Assembly: GCF_016591975.1 (NCBI RefSeq)
Contig: NZ_AP024169.1
Location: 1,722,001-1,786,000, forward strand
DNA: 64,000 bases
Source of the DNA: Anaeromicropila herbilytica
GTDB taxonomy: Bacteria > Bacillota > Clostridia > Lachnospirales > Lachnospiraceae
Reading direction: 5' to 3'
This document shows, piece after piece, positions 43,779 through 54,005 of this stretch. Made by a program: the position numbers and the translations under genes. Below the pieces are notes generated by a model that was not told the origin of the DNA, ran no database searches, and worked only from the letters and a program-made list of their open reading frames with translations. Numbering within the stretch: the first letter of the stretch is position 1; every line of letters starts with the position of its first letter.

Positions 43779-46700
43779 ATGAACAGCGTAAAGAGAATTT
43801 ATGTAGAGAAAAGAGCACCATATGCAATTAGAGCTAAAGAACTAGCTAGCGAGATTAAGAGTTATCTAGGTATCAAAAATACATCTAATGTAAGGGTCTT
43901 AATTCGTTATGATATTGAAAATATTTCAGAAGAAACATATAAAAAATCATTAGGTACTGTTTTTTCTGAACCACCAATTGATATTTTATATGAAGAAGCA
44001 TTTCCATTTGAAGATACTGATCGTATCTTTGCAGTAGAATATCTTCCAGGTCAATTTGATCAAAGAGCAGATTCAGCAGTTCAATGTGTTAAACTTTTAA
44101 GAGAAGAAGAGGAACCAGTCATTAGAACTGCTACTACTTATGTATTATCAGGAAACATCTCAGATGACGAATTCGAGAAAGTTAAGGAGTTTTGTATCAA
44201 TCCAGTAGATTCAAGAGAAGCTGGCGAAGAAAAGCCAAAGACATTAGTAACTGAATTCGAAGAACCAGAAGATGTTACAGTGTTTGATGGATTTACATCA
44301 ATGAACGATAAAGATTTTGAAGAATTATATCAATCATTGAATCTAGCAATGACTCTAAAAGATTTTCTTCATATTAAGCAGTATTATAGGGAGGAAGAAG
44401 AAAGAGATCCATCAATGACTGAGATTCGTGTATTGGATACGTATTGGTCAGATCACTGCCGTCATACAACATTTTTAACTGAACTTAAAAATGTTGAATT
44501 TAAAGATGGTTATTATAAAAACCCAATTATGAATAGCTATAATAAATATTTATCAGATCGTGAAATTATATTTAAAGGAAGAGATGATAAGTATGTGTCT
44601 CTAATGGATGTAGCCCTCATGGCAATGCGAAAATTAAAAGCTGATGGCAAACTAGATGATATGGAAGTATCAGATGAGATTAATGCATGCTCTATTATTG
44701 TGCCAGTTGAGATTGATTATGAAGATGGTAGAGGACTAGTAACAGAAGAATGGCTTATCTTCTTTAAAAATGAGACACACAACCATCCAACCGAGATTGA
44801 ACCTTTTGGTGGAGCTGCAACATGTCTAGGTGGAGCAATCCGAGATCCACTATCTGGAAGAGGTTACGTATATCAAGCAATGCGTGTAACTGGAGCTGCT
44901 GACCCAACTGTATCGTTAAAAGATACTTTAAAAGGTAAATTACCTCAGCGAAAGATCGTAACTGGTGCAGCAAGTGGTTATAGTTCTTATGGTAATCAAA
45001 TAGGATTAGCAACAGGACAGGTTACTGAAATATATCATCCTAATTATGTAGCGAAAAGAATGGAAATTGGTGCTGTAATGGGTGCTGCACCTAGAAAAAA
45101 TGTTATAAGAATGGATTCAGATCCAGGTGATATGATTATATTGTTAGGCGGTAGAACAGGACGTGATGGCTGTGGTGGTGCAACAGGTTCTTCTAAAGCT
45201 CATACAGTTGAATCTATTGAGACTTGTGGAGCAGAAGTACAAAAAGGTAATGCACCGACAGAGCGAAAGATTCAACGTTTGTTCCGTAGAGAAGAAGTAA
45301 GCAAGTTAATTAAAAAATGTAATGACTTTGGTGCAGGTGGAGTATCTGTAGCTATTGGAGAATTAGCAGATGGCTTAGTCATTGATCTGGATAAGGTACC
45401 TAAAAAGTATGCAGGTCTTGATGGTACTGAATTATCAATATCAGAATCACAAGAAAGAATGGCTATTGTTGTTGATGAGAAAGACGTAAACACAATGTTA
45501 GCTTATGCAGCAGAAGAAAATCTTGAAGCTGTTGTAGTTGCCAAAGTAAGCAAGGAACCAAGATTAGTAATGAGTTGGAGAGGCAAAACAATAGTCGATA
45601 TTAGTCGTGCATTCTTGGATACAAATGGTGCTCATCAAGAAGCAGAAGTGGTAGTTGAGATACCATCCAAAGAGAATAACTATTTAGAACAAAAACCATT
45701 AATAGAGGATGTTAAAGAGAAATGGCTCAAAACATTGAATGATCTTAATGTTTGTTCACAAAAAGGACTTGTTGAGATGTTCGATAGCTCTATAGGCGCA
45801 GCGACTGTAACAATGCCATATGGAGGTAAATATCAATTAACTCCAACACAATGTATGATTGCAAAACTACCTGTGTTAAAAGGAGCTACAGAAACAGTTA
45901 CCATGATGAGCTATGGATTTGATCCATATTTATCAAGCTGGAGTCCTTATCATGGATCAGCTTATGCTATTTTATCCTCAGTTGCTAAGATAGTAGCCTC
46001 TGGTGGAGATTACAAGAAGATACGTTTTACATTCCAAGAATATTTCAGAAGACTTGGAAACGATAAGAAACGTTGGGGTGAACCATTTGCTGCTTTACTT
46101 GGAGCATATGAGGCTCAGATGAGACTTGATCTTGCCTCAATAGGTGGTAAAGATAGTATGTCAGGAAGTTTCGGTGACATTGATGTTCCTCCAACATTGG
46201 TATCTTTCGCAGTAGATGTTGCCAATTACAATGATATTATTACACCTGAGCTTAAGACTTCAGGTAATAAGTTGATAAAGTTTACAATTACAAGGGATGA
46301 ATATTCCTTACCAGTATATGAAGATATCATGAATCTTTATGACGAGATTCATAGATTAATTATCAATAAAAGCATTGTATCTGCTTATGCATTAGATTCT
46401 AATGGTATTGTAGAAGCAGTTAGTAAAATGGCTTTTGGAAATAAACTTGGTGTTAAAATAAGCGATGATATTTTAGCAGAAGATTTATTCAATCCAGAAT
46501 ATGGTTCGATTATAGCTGAGATTTCAGAAGAAGCGCTAGCTGATATAACAGAAGGGTATTCTATCGTTGGTGAAGTAATTGAAGAACAACAATTTATTTA
46601 TCAAAATGCAGTAATTACAATGGATGAAGCTGTAAAGGAATGGACTTCAAGACTAGAAGAGGTATTCCCAACTAGATCTGATGTAGCAGAGAAAAAGATA

Positions 46701-47552
46701 GAATCAAAATTATATGATACAAAAGATATCTATATTTCTAATAATAAGAACGCGATGCCTAAAGTATTTATACCTGTATTCCCTGGAACGAATTGTGAAT
46801 ATGATTCTGTGAGGGCATTCGAAAAGGCAGGAGCTAAGGTGGAGACAGTTGTATTTAAAAATTTAAATGCAGATAATATAAGAGAGTCTGTAATGCAATT
46901 TGAAAAAGCAATTAAAGATGCACAAATACTAATGTTCCCAGGCGGATTCTCAGCTGGAGATGAACCAGATGGATCAGGTAAATTTATAGCAACTGCATTC
47001 CGCAACGAAAGAATAAAAGAATCCGTGAACGATTTGTTAAAGTCAAGAGATGGACTAGTATTAGGTATATGTAATGGATTCCAAGCTTTAATTAAATTAG
47101 GATTAGTGCCTTATGGTGAAATAACTCCGCAGAAAGAAGATTCACCAACACTTACAACTAATAGTATCGGACGCCACATTTCAAAATCTGTCTATACAAA
47201 AGTAGTTACAAATAAATCACCATGGCTTAGAAAAGCAGAATTAGGTGGCGTTTATTCTGTGCCAGCTTCACATGGAGAAGGTAGATTTGTAGCAAGTGAA
47301 GAGTGGATAAAGAAATTATTAGAAAATGGGCAGATTGCAACTCAATATGTTGATCTTAATGGAAATGCTACTATGGATGAAGATTATAACCCTAATGGTT
47401 CGTATTATGCAATTGAGGGTATTACAAGCCCAGATGGTAGAGTATTAGGAAAAATGGCGCATTCTGAGCGTATTGGAAAAGCGGTAGCCATGAATATCTA
47501 TGGTAACCAAAATCAATATATCTTTGAGTCTGGTGTTGAATATTTTAAATAG
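43779..47552 (+). CDS. purL: Phosphoribosylformylglycinamidine synthase, single-chain
   Basis: The 1,257-residue enzyme converts FGAR to FGAM with glutamine and ATP in purine synthesis. It is the long fused form, with synthetase (about 200-960) and glutaminase (about 990-1250) parts together. Motifs include DTYWSDHCRHTTF, FKNETHNHPTEIEPFGGAATCLGGAIRD, GGKDSMSG, the nucleophile Cys in VLGICNGFQAL (about 1097), and His/Glu in SVPASHGEGRF. The ATG follows GTGGAGG. It stands alone, with no other pur genes and no purine riboswitch or PurR box that I could see in the 150-bp leader. The fused form is common in Lachnospiraceae and related Clostridia. Confidence 0.97.
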   Translation: MNSVKRIYVEKRAPYAIRAKELASEIKSYLGIKNTSNVRVLIRYDIENISEETYKKSLGTVFSEPPIDILYEEAFPFEDTDRIFAVEYLPGQFDQRADSAVQCVKLLREEEEPVIRTATTYVLSGNISDDEFEKVKEFCINPVDSREAGEEKPKTLVTEFEEPEDVTVFDGFTSMNDKDFEELYQSLNLAMTLKDFLHIKQYYREEEERDPSMTEIRVLDTYWSDHCRHTTFLTELKNVEFKDGYYKNPIMNSYNKYLSDREIIFKGRDDKYVSLMDVALMAMRKLKADGKLDDMEVSDEINACSIIVPVEIDYEDGRGLVTEEWLIFFKNETHNHPTEIEPFGGAATCLGGAIRDPLSGRGYVYQAMRVTGAADPTVSLKDTLKGKLPQRKIVTGAASGYSSYGNQIGLATGQVTEIYHPNYVAKRMEIGAVMGAAPRKNVIRMDSDPGDMIILLGGRTGRDGCGGATGSSKAHTVESIETCGAEVQKGNAPTERKIQRLFRREEVSKLIKKCNDFGAGGVSVAIGELADGLVIDLDKVPKKYAGLDGTELSISESQERMAIVVDEKDVNTMLAYAAEENLEAVVVAKVSKEPRLVMSWRGKTIVDISRAFLDTNGAHQEAEVVVEIPSKENNYLEQKPLIEDVKEKWLKTLNDLNVCSQKGLVEMFDSSIGAATVTMPYGGKYQLTPTQCMIAKLPVLKGATETVTMMSYGFDPYLSSWSPYHGSAYAILSSVAKIVASGGDYKKIRFTFQEYFRRLGNDKKRWGEPFAALLGAYEAQMRLDLASIGGKDSMSGSFGDIDVPPTLVSFAVDVANYNDIITPELKTSGNKLIKFTITRDEYSLPVYEDIMNLYDEIHRLIINKSIVSAYALDSNGIVEAVSKMAFGNKLGVKISDDILAEDLFNPEYGSIIAEISEEALADITEGYSIVGEVIEEQQFIYQNAVITMDEAVKEWTSRLEEVFPTRSDVAEKKIESKLYDTKDIYISNNKNAMPKVFIPVFPGTNCEYDSVRAFEKAGAKVETVVFKNLNADNIRESVMQFEKAIKDAQILMFPGGFSAGDEPDGSGKFIATAFRNERIKESVNDLLKSRDGLVLGICNGFQALIKLGLVPYGEITPQKEDSPTLTTNSIGRHISKSVYTKVVTNKSPWLRKAELGGVYSVPASHGEGRFVASEEWIKKLLENGQIATQYVDLNGNATMDEDYNPNGSYYAIEGITSPDGRVLGKMAHSERIGKAVAMNIYGNQNQYIFESGVEYFK

Positions 47553-47625
47553 CAAAACAATGATAAGTATAGTTAAATAGTAAATGAGATTTAAACTAGA
47601 GTCATATCTAAGAAATAACTAGTGC

Positions 47626-47668
47626 AAAATAAGCTAAAAACATGTATACGTTTTTAGCTTATTTTTTT
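47626..47668 (+). terminator. Terminator of purL
   Basis: AAAATAAGCTAAAAA pairs with TTTTTAGCTTATTTT and ends in T7. Confidence 0.92.
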
Positions 47669-48083
47669 CATGAAATTTATTAGATAGTCATATATCTATT
47701 TGTAAAGAATATATAATATATAATACACACAAAATGTTATTTTTAGCTTACAAATTAAAATGTATATTATAGAAGAAATTTATATTTATATAATATGGAG
47801 ATGTTGAATTTGTTGGAAAGAATACATCTATTTCCACAATATAAAGCTTTGGGTAGAAATGGGTCTTTTTTTAAACAAAATTACCATATTATATATATAA
47901 ATAAATATGTATAAATATATAATAGCTGAGAAATAATCAGATTTAACACATTTATACAAAAATGTTGAGAGATATTGTGTGATTATGATATTCATTAACA
48001 AAACTTCTAAATTATACAATTTAATGTTGCAATATGATAAAATCTGTGATAACATGAACGAGTAAATGATAAGAGAATACATT

Positions 48084-48129
48084 AAGGTTTAGCGACGATG
48101 GAGACGTGATTCTGTTTGCTAAGCCTTTT
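48084..48129 (+). terminator. Hairpin in the leader of the ABC importer operon
   Basis: AAGGTTTAGC pairs with GCTAAGCCTT and is followed by TTGCTTT. The T run is weak, so it may be an attenuator or a processing site. The rest of 47669-48214 is very AT-rich and shows no gene. Confidence 0.5.
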
Positions 48130-48214
48130 GCTTTACTACACTAAAGTGCGACACTTTAACATGGTAACAAATAACAATAATATCATTTGCAAAGAATAAA
48201 AAGGAGGATTATTT

Positions 48215-50086
48215 ATGAAGAAATTTACAAAGAAAACACTTTCATTACTACTAGTTCTTACACTAGCTGTTACTTCATTTGTAGGATGTAGTAGTAATAA
48301 AAAATCAACTGACAAAAAGTCAAGTGAAACAAAGACTGCGAAAGCATCTGGTCAATTAATCATTGGTGATATTACAGATTTAACTGGTGATTTTATGTCT
48401 GGTTGGACTTCTGGAGCATCTGACATGCGTGTTAGAGAATTAATTGGTACATATGGTTACAACGGATATAGCACTATAGCATTAGCTAAAGATGGTACAT
48501 TCGTTCAGAACAAAACTGTACTTAAAGATTTTAAATCAGAAGATAATTCTGATGGTACTAAGACTTTCACAATGACTATCAATGATGGTTTAACTTGGAA
48601 TGATGGAACTGCAATTACTGCTAAAGATTATGTGTTTAGTATACTTTTAACCTCATCAAAGCAATGGGGTGAGTTAGAAGCTGATACTACAAGTGGAAAT
48701 TACATTGCTGGTTACGATGACTTCAATAAAGGAACAACGAAAGAATTTACTGGTGTTCATTTATTAAGCGATAACCAATTCTCTATCACAGTTAAAAAAG
48801 AAAAATTACCTTTCTTCTATGAATTAACATATGCAGCTGCTACACCAAGCCCAATGGCAGTATATGCTCCTGGTGTTACACTTAAAGATGATGGTAATGG
48901 TGCTTACCTTTCAAAAGAGTTTACAACTGCTTTAATTAAAGACCCAATTAACAAAGAAAGATATAATCCAACTGTTACTTGTGGACCTTACAAAGTGGAA
49001 TCATTTGATAAAGGTGGTTTAACTGCTACATTAGTAGTAAATGATAAATATGCTGGAGATTACACTGGCCAAAAACCACAAATCGAAAAAATCATTATTA
49101 AAAAAGTAACTTCTGCAACAGCTGCAGATGAATTAAAAACTGGTAACGTTGATATGTTAAATCAAATGGGTGGCGCTGATTCAATCAATGCAGGTCTTGA
49201 TTTAGTAGATCAAGGTATTGCTAAAGATAATTCTTACTTACGTAATGGATATGGAATGATTGTATTTACATGTGATATAGGACCAACTCAATTTGTTAAA
49301 GTTCGTCAAGCAATCGCTCACTTACTAGATAGAAATGAATTCGCTAACCAATATTCAGGTGGTTATGCATCAGTTGTTAATGGAGCTTATGGTTTAGCAC
49401 AATGGATGTACCAAGAAAAGAAAGATGATATTAACAGCAAACTTGATAGTTATGCTTACGATATCGATGCAGCCAAGAAATTACTTGTAGAAGATGGATG
49501 GACTTTAAACAAAGATGGTAAAAACTTTGTTGAAGGAACAGATAAACTTCGTTACAAGAAAGTAGATGGCAAATTAATGCCTCTTACAATTCAATGGGCA
49601 AATACAGCTAACAACCCTGTATCAGATTTATTATCAACAATGCTTCCATCAAGTATGGAAAAAGTTGGTATGAAGTTAGAAGCAACAACTCTTGATTGGG
49701 GTGTTCTAATCAATAACATCTACAGACAAGGAATTGACAAACCAAAATACAACATGTTTAACATGGGTAATAGTTTTGCATCTGTATACGATCCATCAAA
49801 TGAATATAATACAGATGATAGTTACATGGGAATGTACAACCAAAACTATATTAGAGATCAAAAATTATATGACTTAGCTTTAGCAATGAAACAAACTGAT
49901 AGCAAAGATAAAGAAGGATATGCTAGTAAGTGGGTAGAATTCGAAAAGCAATGGAACTATGATCTTCCAGATCTTCCATTATATTCAGATGAATATCATG
50001 ATTTCTATAATCCAAAGTTAGTAGGATATGAAGGTAATAGTATATGGACACCATCATATGCACTTTTATATGCTCACGTTAAATAA
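48215..50086 (+). CDS. Peptide-type ABC transporter substrate-binding lipoprotein
   Basis: A 623-residue SBP_bac_5 (OppA/DppA-like) lipoprotein that would capture oligopeptides or a similar ligand outside the cell. The signal ends in VTSFVGC (Cys about 25), followed by a Lys/Ser-rich linker. Family motifs are FTMTINDGLTWNDGTAITAKDYVFSI, NPTVTCGPYKVESFDKGG and VKVRQAIAHLLDRNEFANQ. It is longer than OppA (about 540), with extra loops in the second lobe. AAGGAGG precedes the ATG. A stem-loop follows before the permease gene, which would favour more binding protein than transporter. Confidence 0.92.
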   Translation: MKKFTKKTLSLLLVLTLAVTSFVGCSSNKKSTDKKSSETKTAKASGQLIIGDITDLTGDFMSGWTSGASDMRVRELIGTYGYNGYSTIALAKDGTFVQNKTVLKDFKSEDNSDGTKTFTMTINDGLTWNDGTAITAKDYVFSILLTSSKQWGELEADTTSGNYIAGYDDFNKGTTKEFTGVHLLSDNQFSITVKKEKLPFFYELTYAAATPSPMAVYAPGVTLKDDGNGAYLSKEFTTALIKDPINKERYNPTVTCGPYKVESFDKGGLTATLVVNDKYAGDYTGQKPQIEKIIIKKVTSATAADELKTGNVDMLNQMGGADSINAGLDLVDQGIAKDNSYLRNGYGMIVFTCDIGPTQFVKVRQAIAHLLDRNEFANQYSGGYASVVNGAYGLAQWMYQEKKDDINSKLDSYAYDIDAAKKLLVEDGWTLNKDGKNFVEGTDKLRYKKVDGKLMPLTIQWANTANNPVSDLLSTMLPSSMEKVGMKLEATTLDWGVLINNIYRQGIDKPKYNMFNMGNSFASVYDPSNEYNTDDSYMGMYNQNYIRDQKLYDLALAMKQTDSKDKEGYASKWVEFEKQWNYDLPDLPLYSDEYHDFYNPKLVGYEGNSIWTPSYALLYAHVK

Positions 50087-50120
50087 TAGCTATATGAGAA
50101 AAGAGTAATAATGCTTAAGG

Positions 50121-50156
50121 AGATAGGGCATAAGATCCAATATGCCCTATTTCTTA
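50121..50156 (+). terminator. Intercistronic stem-loop after the binding-protein gene
   Basis: AGATAGGGCATA pairs with TATGCCCTAT and is followed by TTCTTA. It probably stabilises the upstream message or causes partial termination within the operon. Confidence 0.65.
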
Positions 50157-50192
50157 GTATGAGAAAACAAGGTAGAAAGAGTAGGTGGCAAA

Positions 50193-51173
50193 ATGCTTAA
50201 ATATATAGCTAAGAGAATCTTATATATTATTTTTGTATTTTTTATTATGTCAATCATTATGTTTGGCATCTTTAAGATGGTTCCTGGAGATCCAGCAGCT
50301 ATGGCAATTAAAGATGTTCCAAAAACAGATCCTGTTGTATATCAACAGAAATATGATGCAGCAAGAGAAAGATTAGGATTAGATAAACCAATTCCAGTAC
50401 AATATGTTAGCTGGATTACTAAAATGTTATCAGGCGATTTTGGCTATTCGGAGTCATATCGTAATGATGTTATAAATATCGTAAAAGAGCCAATGGGAAA
50501 TACTATATTTATTAACATTTTCAATGTAGTTGCTGCACTATTAATTACAATTCCTTTAGGTATTGTACAAGCAGTAAAAAAACACTCAAAATTCGATAAT
50601 GTAGTTCAAGTTGGAACTATTGTTGGTTATAGTTTGCCATCATTTATTGTTTCATTAGTAGCTATATACTTTTTTGCTATAAAGTTACAAATTTTCCCTG
50701 TTAGTGGTATGAATACGCCTGGTTTTAGTGGAACAGGATGGGAAAAATTCCTCGATAAGATGTATCACTTCGCATTACCATTGATTGTTATGACAGTAGC
50801 GTCATTAGGTAGTATGACAAGATTCGTTCGTGCTGCAATGATCGAGGCACTAAGTATGGATTATATTAGAACTGCTAGAGCAAAAGGATTAACAGAGAAG
50901 GTAGTTATTTATTCTCATGCATTCCGTAATGCCCTATTACCAATCATTACACTTATTATTGGTTGGTTCTTAGGTATATTCGGCGGTTCTGTTGTTATAG
51001 AACAGATATTTGGATTAAATGGTTTGGGTAAATTACTATATACATCATTACAAGCACAGGATTACAATGTAGTATTAGCATTAAATATGTTCTATTTTGT
51101 TATTGCTATTGTTGGTAACTTAATTACAGACTTAAGCTATGGTTTAGTAGACCCTAGAGTTAAAATTAATTAG
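50193..51173 (+). CDS. OppB/DppB-type ABC importer permease
   Basis: A 326-residue inner permease with six membrane helices. The start MLKYIAKRILYIIFVFFIMSIIMFGIFKMVPGDPA is typical of OppB. The EAA motif is EALSMDYIRTARAKGLTEKVVIYSHAFRNALLPIITLI (about 222-258), which contacts the ATPases. No unusual insertions are present, unlike its partner. It follows the binding-protein gene by about 105 bp and precedes the second permease by 10 bp. Confidence 0.94.
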   Translation: MLKYIAKRILYIIFVFFIMSIIMFGIFKMVPGDPAAMAIKDVPKTDPVVYQQKYDAARERLGLDKPIPVQYVSWITKMLSGDFGYSESYRNDVINIVKEPMGNTIFINIFNVVAALLITIPLGIVQAVKKHSKFDNVVQVGTIVGYSLPSFIVSLVAIYFFAIKLQIFPVSGMNTPGFSGTGWEKFLDKMYHFALPLIVMTVASLGSMTRFVRAAMIEALSMDYIRTARAKGLTEKVVIYSHAFRNALLPIITLIIGWFLGIFGGSVVIEQIFGLNGLGKLLYTSLQAQDYNVVLALNMFYFVIAIVGNLITDLSYGLVDPRVKIN

Positions 51174-51183
51174 GAGGGTACAT

Positions 51184-52998
51184 ATGAGCAAGAATAGTAA
51201 GAAAAAAAGTACCTTATCATTAATCTTTAGTAGATTATTATTTGGACAAAAAGAAAGAGTTGAAACTTCTGTATTAGAGGAAGAACAAGTTCACAGTCCA
51301 ATGAAAACAATTGTACGTAATTTTAAGAATAATAAACTTTCAATGACAGGTCTTATTATATTTGTAACAATGTTCTTAATTGTATTTATTGGACCTAATT
51401 TCTTGAAATTAGATTTATCTTATCAAGAAGTAACACAACAAAACATTGCTCCTACATCTTCATTAATGAAGGTTCCAAGTAAGTTAAAAGGGCATGTTAA
51501 ACAGATTGCAATCGGTTCCACCTTTAGTGTTGGTTTATCAGATGATGGTAAAGTTTATACATGGGGTAAACCTAAGGAAAAAATGATAAAGACAATGCCT
51601 AGTCAAGAAGAAATGGGAAAAGTTGTTCAAATCGCTGCAGGTTTAGATCATGCATTGGCACTTAACTCAGAAGGTAAGTTATTCTCATGGGGAAATGATC
51701 GTTTCCATTTAGGATCTCTTCCATTAGATGTTCAAGGTGTTACAAATATTAAACAAATTGCTGCTGGTTACCAATTTTCGATCATTGTAACAGATGATGG
51801 TAAAGCTTTTGGTTGGGGTAATACTAATGTAATTGATTTTAATGTAGGCAAGTACCAAGGCCAAATAGATAAAGTAGTTGTTGCAAGTAGTGGTGTTATT
51901 GGTCTTACTAAGGATGGAAAAGTTATTTCCTTAATGACTAAAGAAAATGGTTACTCTAGAATTCCTCAGGATCTAGGTAAAGTAGTTGACATAGCTTCAA
52001 CATCTAATGCCATAGCTGCAGTTGGTGACGATGGAAAAGTTACTGTATGGGGAAATATCACAAAGAATGTTGATAAAGTTCCACAGATTGATGGAAAAGT
52101 TGTATCTATTGCAGCTGGACGTTATCATTTCACAGCTATTACAGATGATGGAAAAACATATTCTTGGGGCGCTAATAACTTCAAGCAATCAACTGTTCCA
52201 AGTAGTATTCAAAAAGCAGATGTAAAAGCTGTATTTTCAGGGTATTATCAAAATTATGCAATTACAAAAGATGGTAGTGTATTAACTTGGGGATTAAAAG
52301 GTTACGTATTCGGTTCTGATGGAATGGGTCGTGATATGCTTACTAGATTAATCTCAGGTGGTCGTTTAACCATGACTATTGGTGCGATTGCAGTTATTAT
52401 TTCTACAATTATCGGTGTAACTATTGGTGGCATCTCAGGTTACTACGGTGGTAAGATAGATATGTTTTTAATGCGTCTTCAAGAAGTAGTTGCTGGTATT
52501 CCTTTCCTACCTTTCGCTATGATCTTATCAGCAATTGTTGGTAATAGAATTTCGGAGACACAGCGTATTGCGTTAATTATGGTTATCTTAGGTTTACTTA
52601 GCTGGCCTAGTCTTTGTCGTCTTGTGCGTGCGCAAGTATTTGCAGAGCGTGAGAAAGAATTCGTTACTGCTGCAAAAGCTATGGGTGTAAAAGAAAACTT
52701 AATTGTATTTAAACATATATTACCAAATGTAATATCAGTTATTATCGTAAATGCAACCTTAGATTTTGCAAGCGCTATGTTAACAGAATCTACACTTTCA
52801 TACTTAGGATTCGGTGTTATCGAACCTAACCCTACTTGGGGTAATATGTTAAATGGATCCAATTCCGGTGTTGTTATTCAAGAATATTGGTGGAGATGGG
52901 TGATTCCAGCAGTTGCGCTTGGTCTTGCTACAATCTGTATCAACATAATTGGTGATGGTTTGCGTGATGCAATTGATCCAAAATCACAAGAAAGATAG
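51184..52998 (+). CDS. OppC-type ABC permease with an inserted seven-repeat RCC1 propeller
   Basis: A 604-residue second permease, twice the usual length of about 300. The first membrane helix (MTGLIIFVTMFLIVFIGP, about 54-72) is followed by an extracytoplasmic insertion at about 102-372. It has seven RCC1-like repeats of 30-40 residues, each near 'VxxIAAGxxHxxAxxxDGKxYxWG' (for example KVVQIAAGLDHALAL, KVVSIAAGRYHFTAITDDG). The canonical sequence then resumes with FGSDGMGRDMLTRLISGGRL (about 375), five helices and the EAA motif AREKEFVTAAKAMG-type segment ending FKHILPNV. Seven repeats make a complete beta-propeller facing the binding protein. The frame is continuous and homogeneous in composition, so this is a genuine fusion. 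The AGGAGGG ribosome binding site overlaps the end of the upstream gene. Confidence 0.93.
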   Translation: MSKNSKKKSTLSLIFSRLLFGQKERVETSVLEEEQVHSPMKTIVRNFKNNKLSMTGLIIFVTMFLIVFIGPNFLKLDLSYQEVTQQNIAPTSSLMKVPSKLKGHVKQIAIGSTFSVGLSDDGKVYTWGKPKEKMIKTMPSQEEMGKVVQIAAGLDHALALNSEGKLFSWGNDRFHLGSLPLDVQGVTNIKQIAAGYQFSIIVTDDGKAFGWGNTNVIDFNVGKYQGQIDKVVVASSGVIGLTKDGKVISLMTKENGYSRIPQDLGKVVDIASTSNAIAAVGDDGKVTVWGNITKNVDKVPQIDGKVVSIAAGRYHFTAITDDGKTYSWGANNFKQSTVPSSIQKADVKAVFSGYYQNYAITKDGSVLTWGLKGYVFGSDGMGRDMLTRLISGGRLTMTIGAIAVIISTIIGVTIGGISGYYGGKIDMFLMRLQEVVAGIPFLPFAMILSAIVGNRISETQRIALIMVILGLLSWPSLCRLVRAQVFAEREKEFVTAAKAMGVKENLIVFKHILPNVISVIIVNATLDFASAMLTESTLSYLGFGVIEPNPTWGNMLNGSNSGVVIQEYWWRWVIPAVALGLATICINIIGDGLRDAIDPKSQER

Positions 52999-53009
52999 GA
53001 GTGTAGAAC

Positions 53010-54005
53010 ATGGCATTATTAGAGATAAATGATTTACATACCTTTTTTGAAACAAAAAAGGGAACTGTTAAAGCGGTAAATGGCGTTTCCTATTCGGTAG
53101 ATGAAGGAAAAACATTAGGAATTGTTGGAGAAAGTGGTAGTGGAAAGAGTGTATCTGCTATGAGTATCTTAAAATTATTAGATGGAAATGGTCGTATTGA
53201 TAGCGGTAGTATCATATTTAATGGTAGAGATTTAGCTGATGTTAAAGGAAATGATATGTGTAAGATTCGTGGAAACGATATCTCAGTTATCTTCCAAGAA
53301 CCAATGACAAGTTTGAATCCAATCTTTACAATTGAAAGACAATTAAGTGAACCTTTTATGGTCCATCAAAAAATGAGTAAAAAGGAAGCAAGAAAGCAAG
53401 CAGTAGAAATGTTACGTTCTGTTAAGATACCGAATCCTGAAAGTGTTGCTAAGCAATATCCACATCAACTATCAGGTGGTATGAGACAACGTGTTATGAT
53501 AGCTATGGCACTTGCCTGTCAACCTAAGCTCTTAATCGCTGATGAACCAACAACTGCTCTTGATGTTACAATTCAAGCGCAGATTCTTAAGCTTATGAAT
53601 GAACTTAAGAAAGAAAGAGGAACTTCAATCCTTTTCATTACACATGATTTAGGTGTTATTAATGAAATGGCGGATGATGTAGCAGTTATGTATTGCGGTC
53701 AGGTAGTAGAAAAAGCTCCAGTTCGTACAATCTTTGGTAAGAACTCATACTCACATCCTTATACAGAAGGATTAATGTTCTCAATACCAAGACTTGATAC
53801 GCCTGCAGGAGTACGTCTAGAAGCAATTCCAGGCGCAGTTCCTCATCCACTTGATTTACCAAAAGGTTGTAAATTTGCTCCTAGATGTAAATATGCAACA
53901 GATAAATGTAGGGAAGAAGAGCCAGAATTAGTATCGATTGAAGAAAATCATGTGATACGATGCTTCTATCCTGAGAAAGGGGTAAGATCAGATGGCAAAA
54001 AATAA
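53010..54005 (+). CDS. OppD-type ABC importer ATPase
   Basis: A 331-residue nucleotide-binding subunit. Walker A is GESGSGKS (about 38), the Q loop FQEPMTSLNP, the signature LSGGMRQR, and Walker B LLIADEPTTALD. The C-terminal oligopeptide-transporter domain with the CKFAPRCKYATDKC cysteine set could bind an iron-sulphur cluster as in other Dpp/Opp ATPases. It overlaps the next gene by 14 bp. Confidence 0.95.
   Translation: MALLEINDLHTFFETKKGTVKAVNGVSYSVDEGKTLGIVGESGSGKSVSAMSILKLLDGNGRIDSGSIIFNGRDLADVKGNDMCKIRGNDISVIFQEPMTSLNPIFTIERQLSEPFMVHQKMSKKEARKQAVEMLRSVKIPNPESVAKQYPHQLSGGMRQRVMIAMALACQPKLLIADEPTTALDVTIQAQILKLMNELKKERGTSILFITHDLGVINEMADDVAVMYCGQVVEKAPVRTIFGKNSYSHPYTEGLMFSIPRLDTPAGVRLEAIPGAVPHPLDLPKGCKFAPRCKYATDKCREEEPELVSIEENHVIRCFYPEKGVRSDGKK

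Noticed and set aside
47828..48082. 84-codon minus-strand frame
   Set aside because: It is low-complexity Tyr/Ile-rich sequence in an AT-rich gap with no ribosome binding site or recognisable domain.
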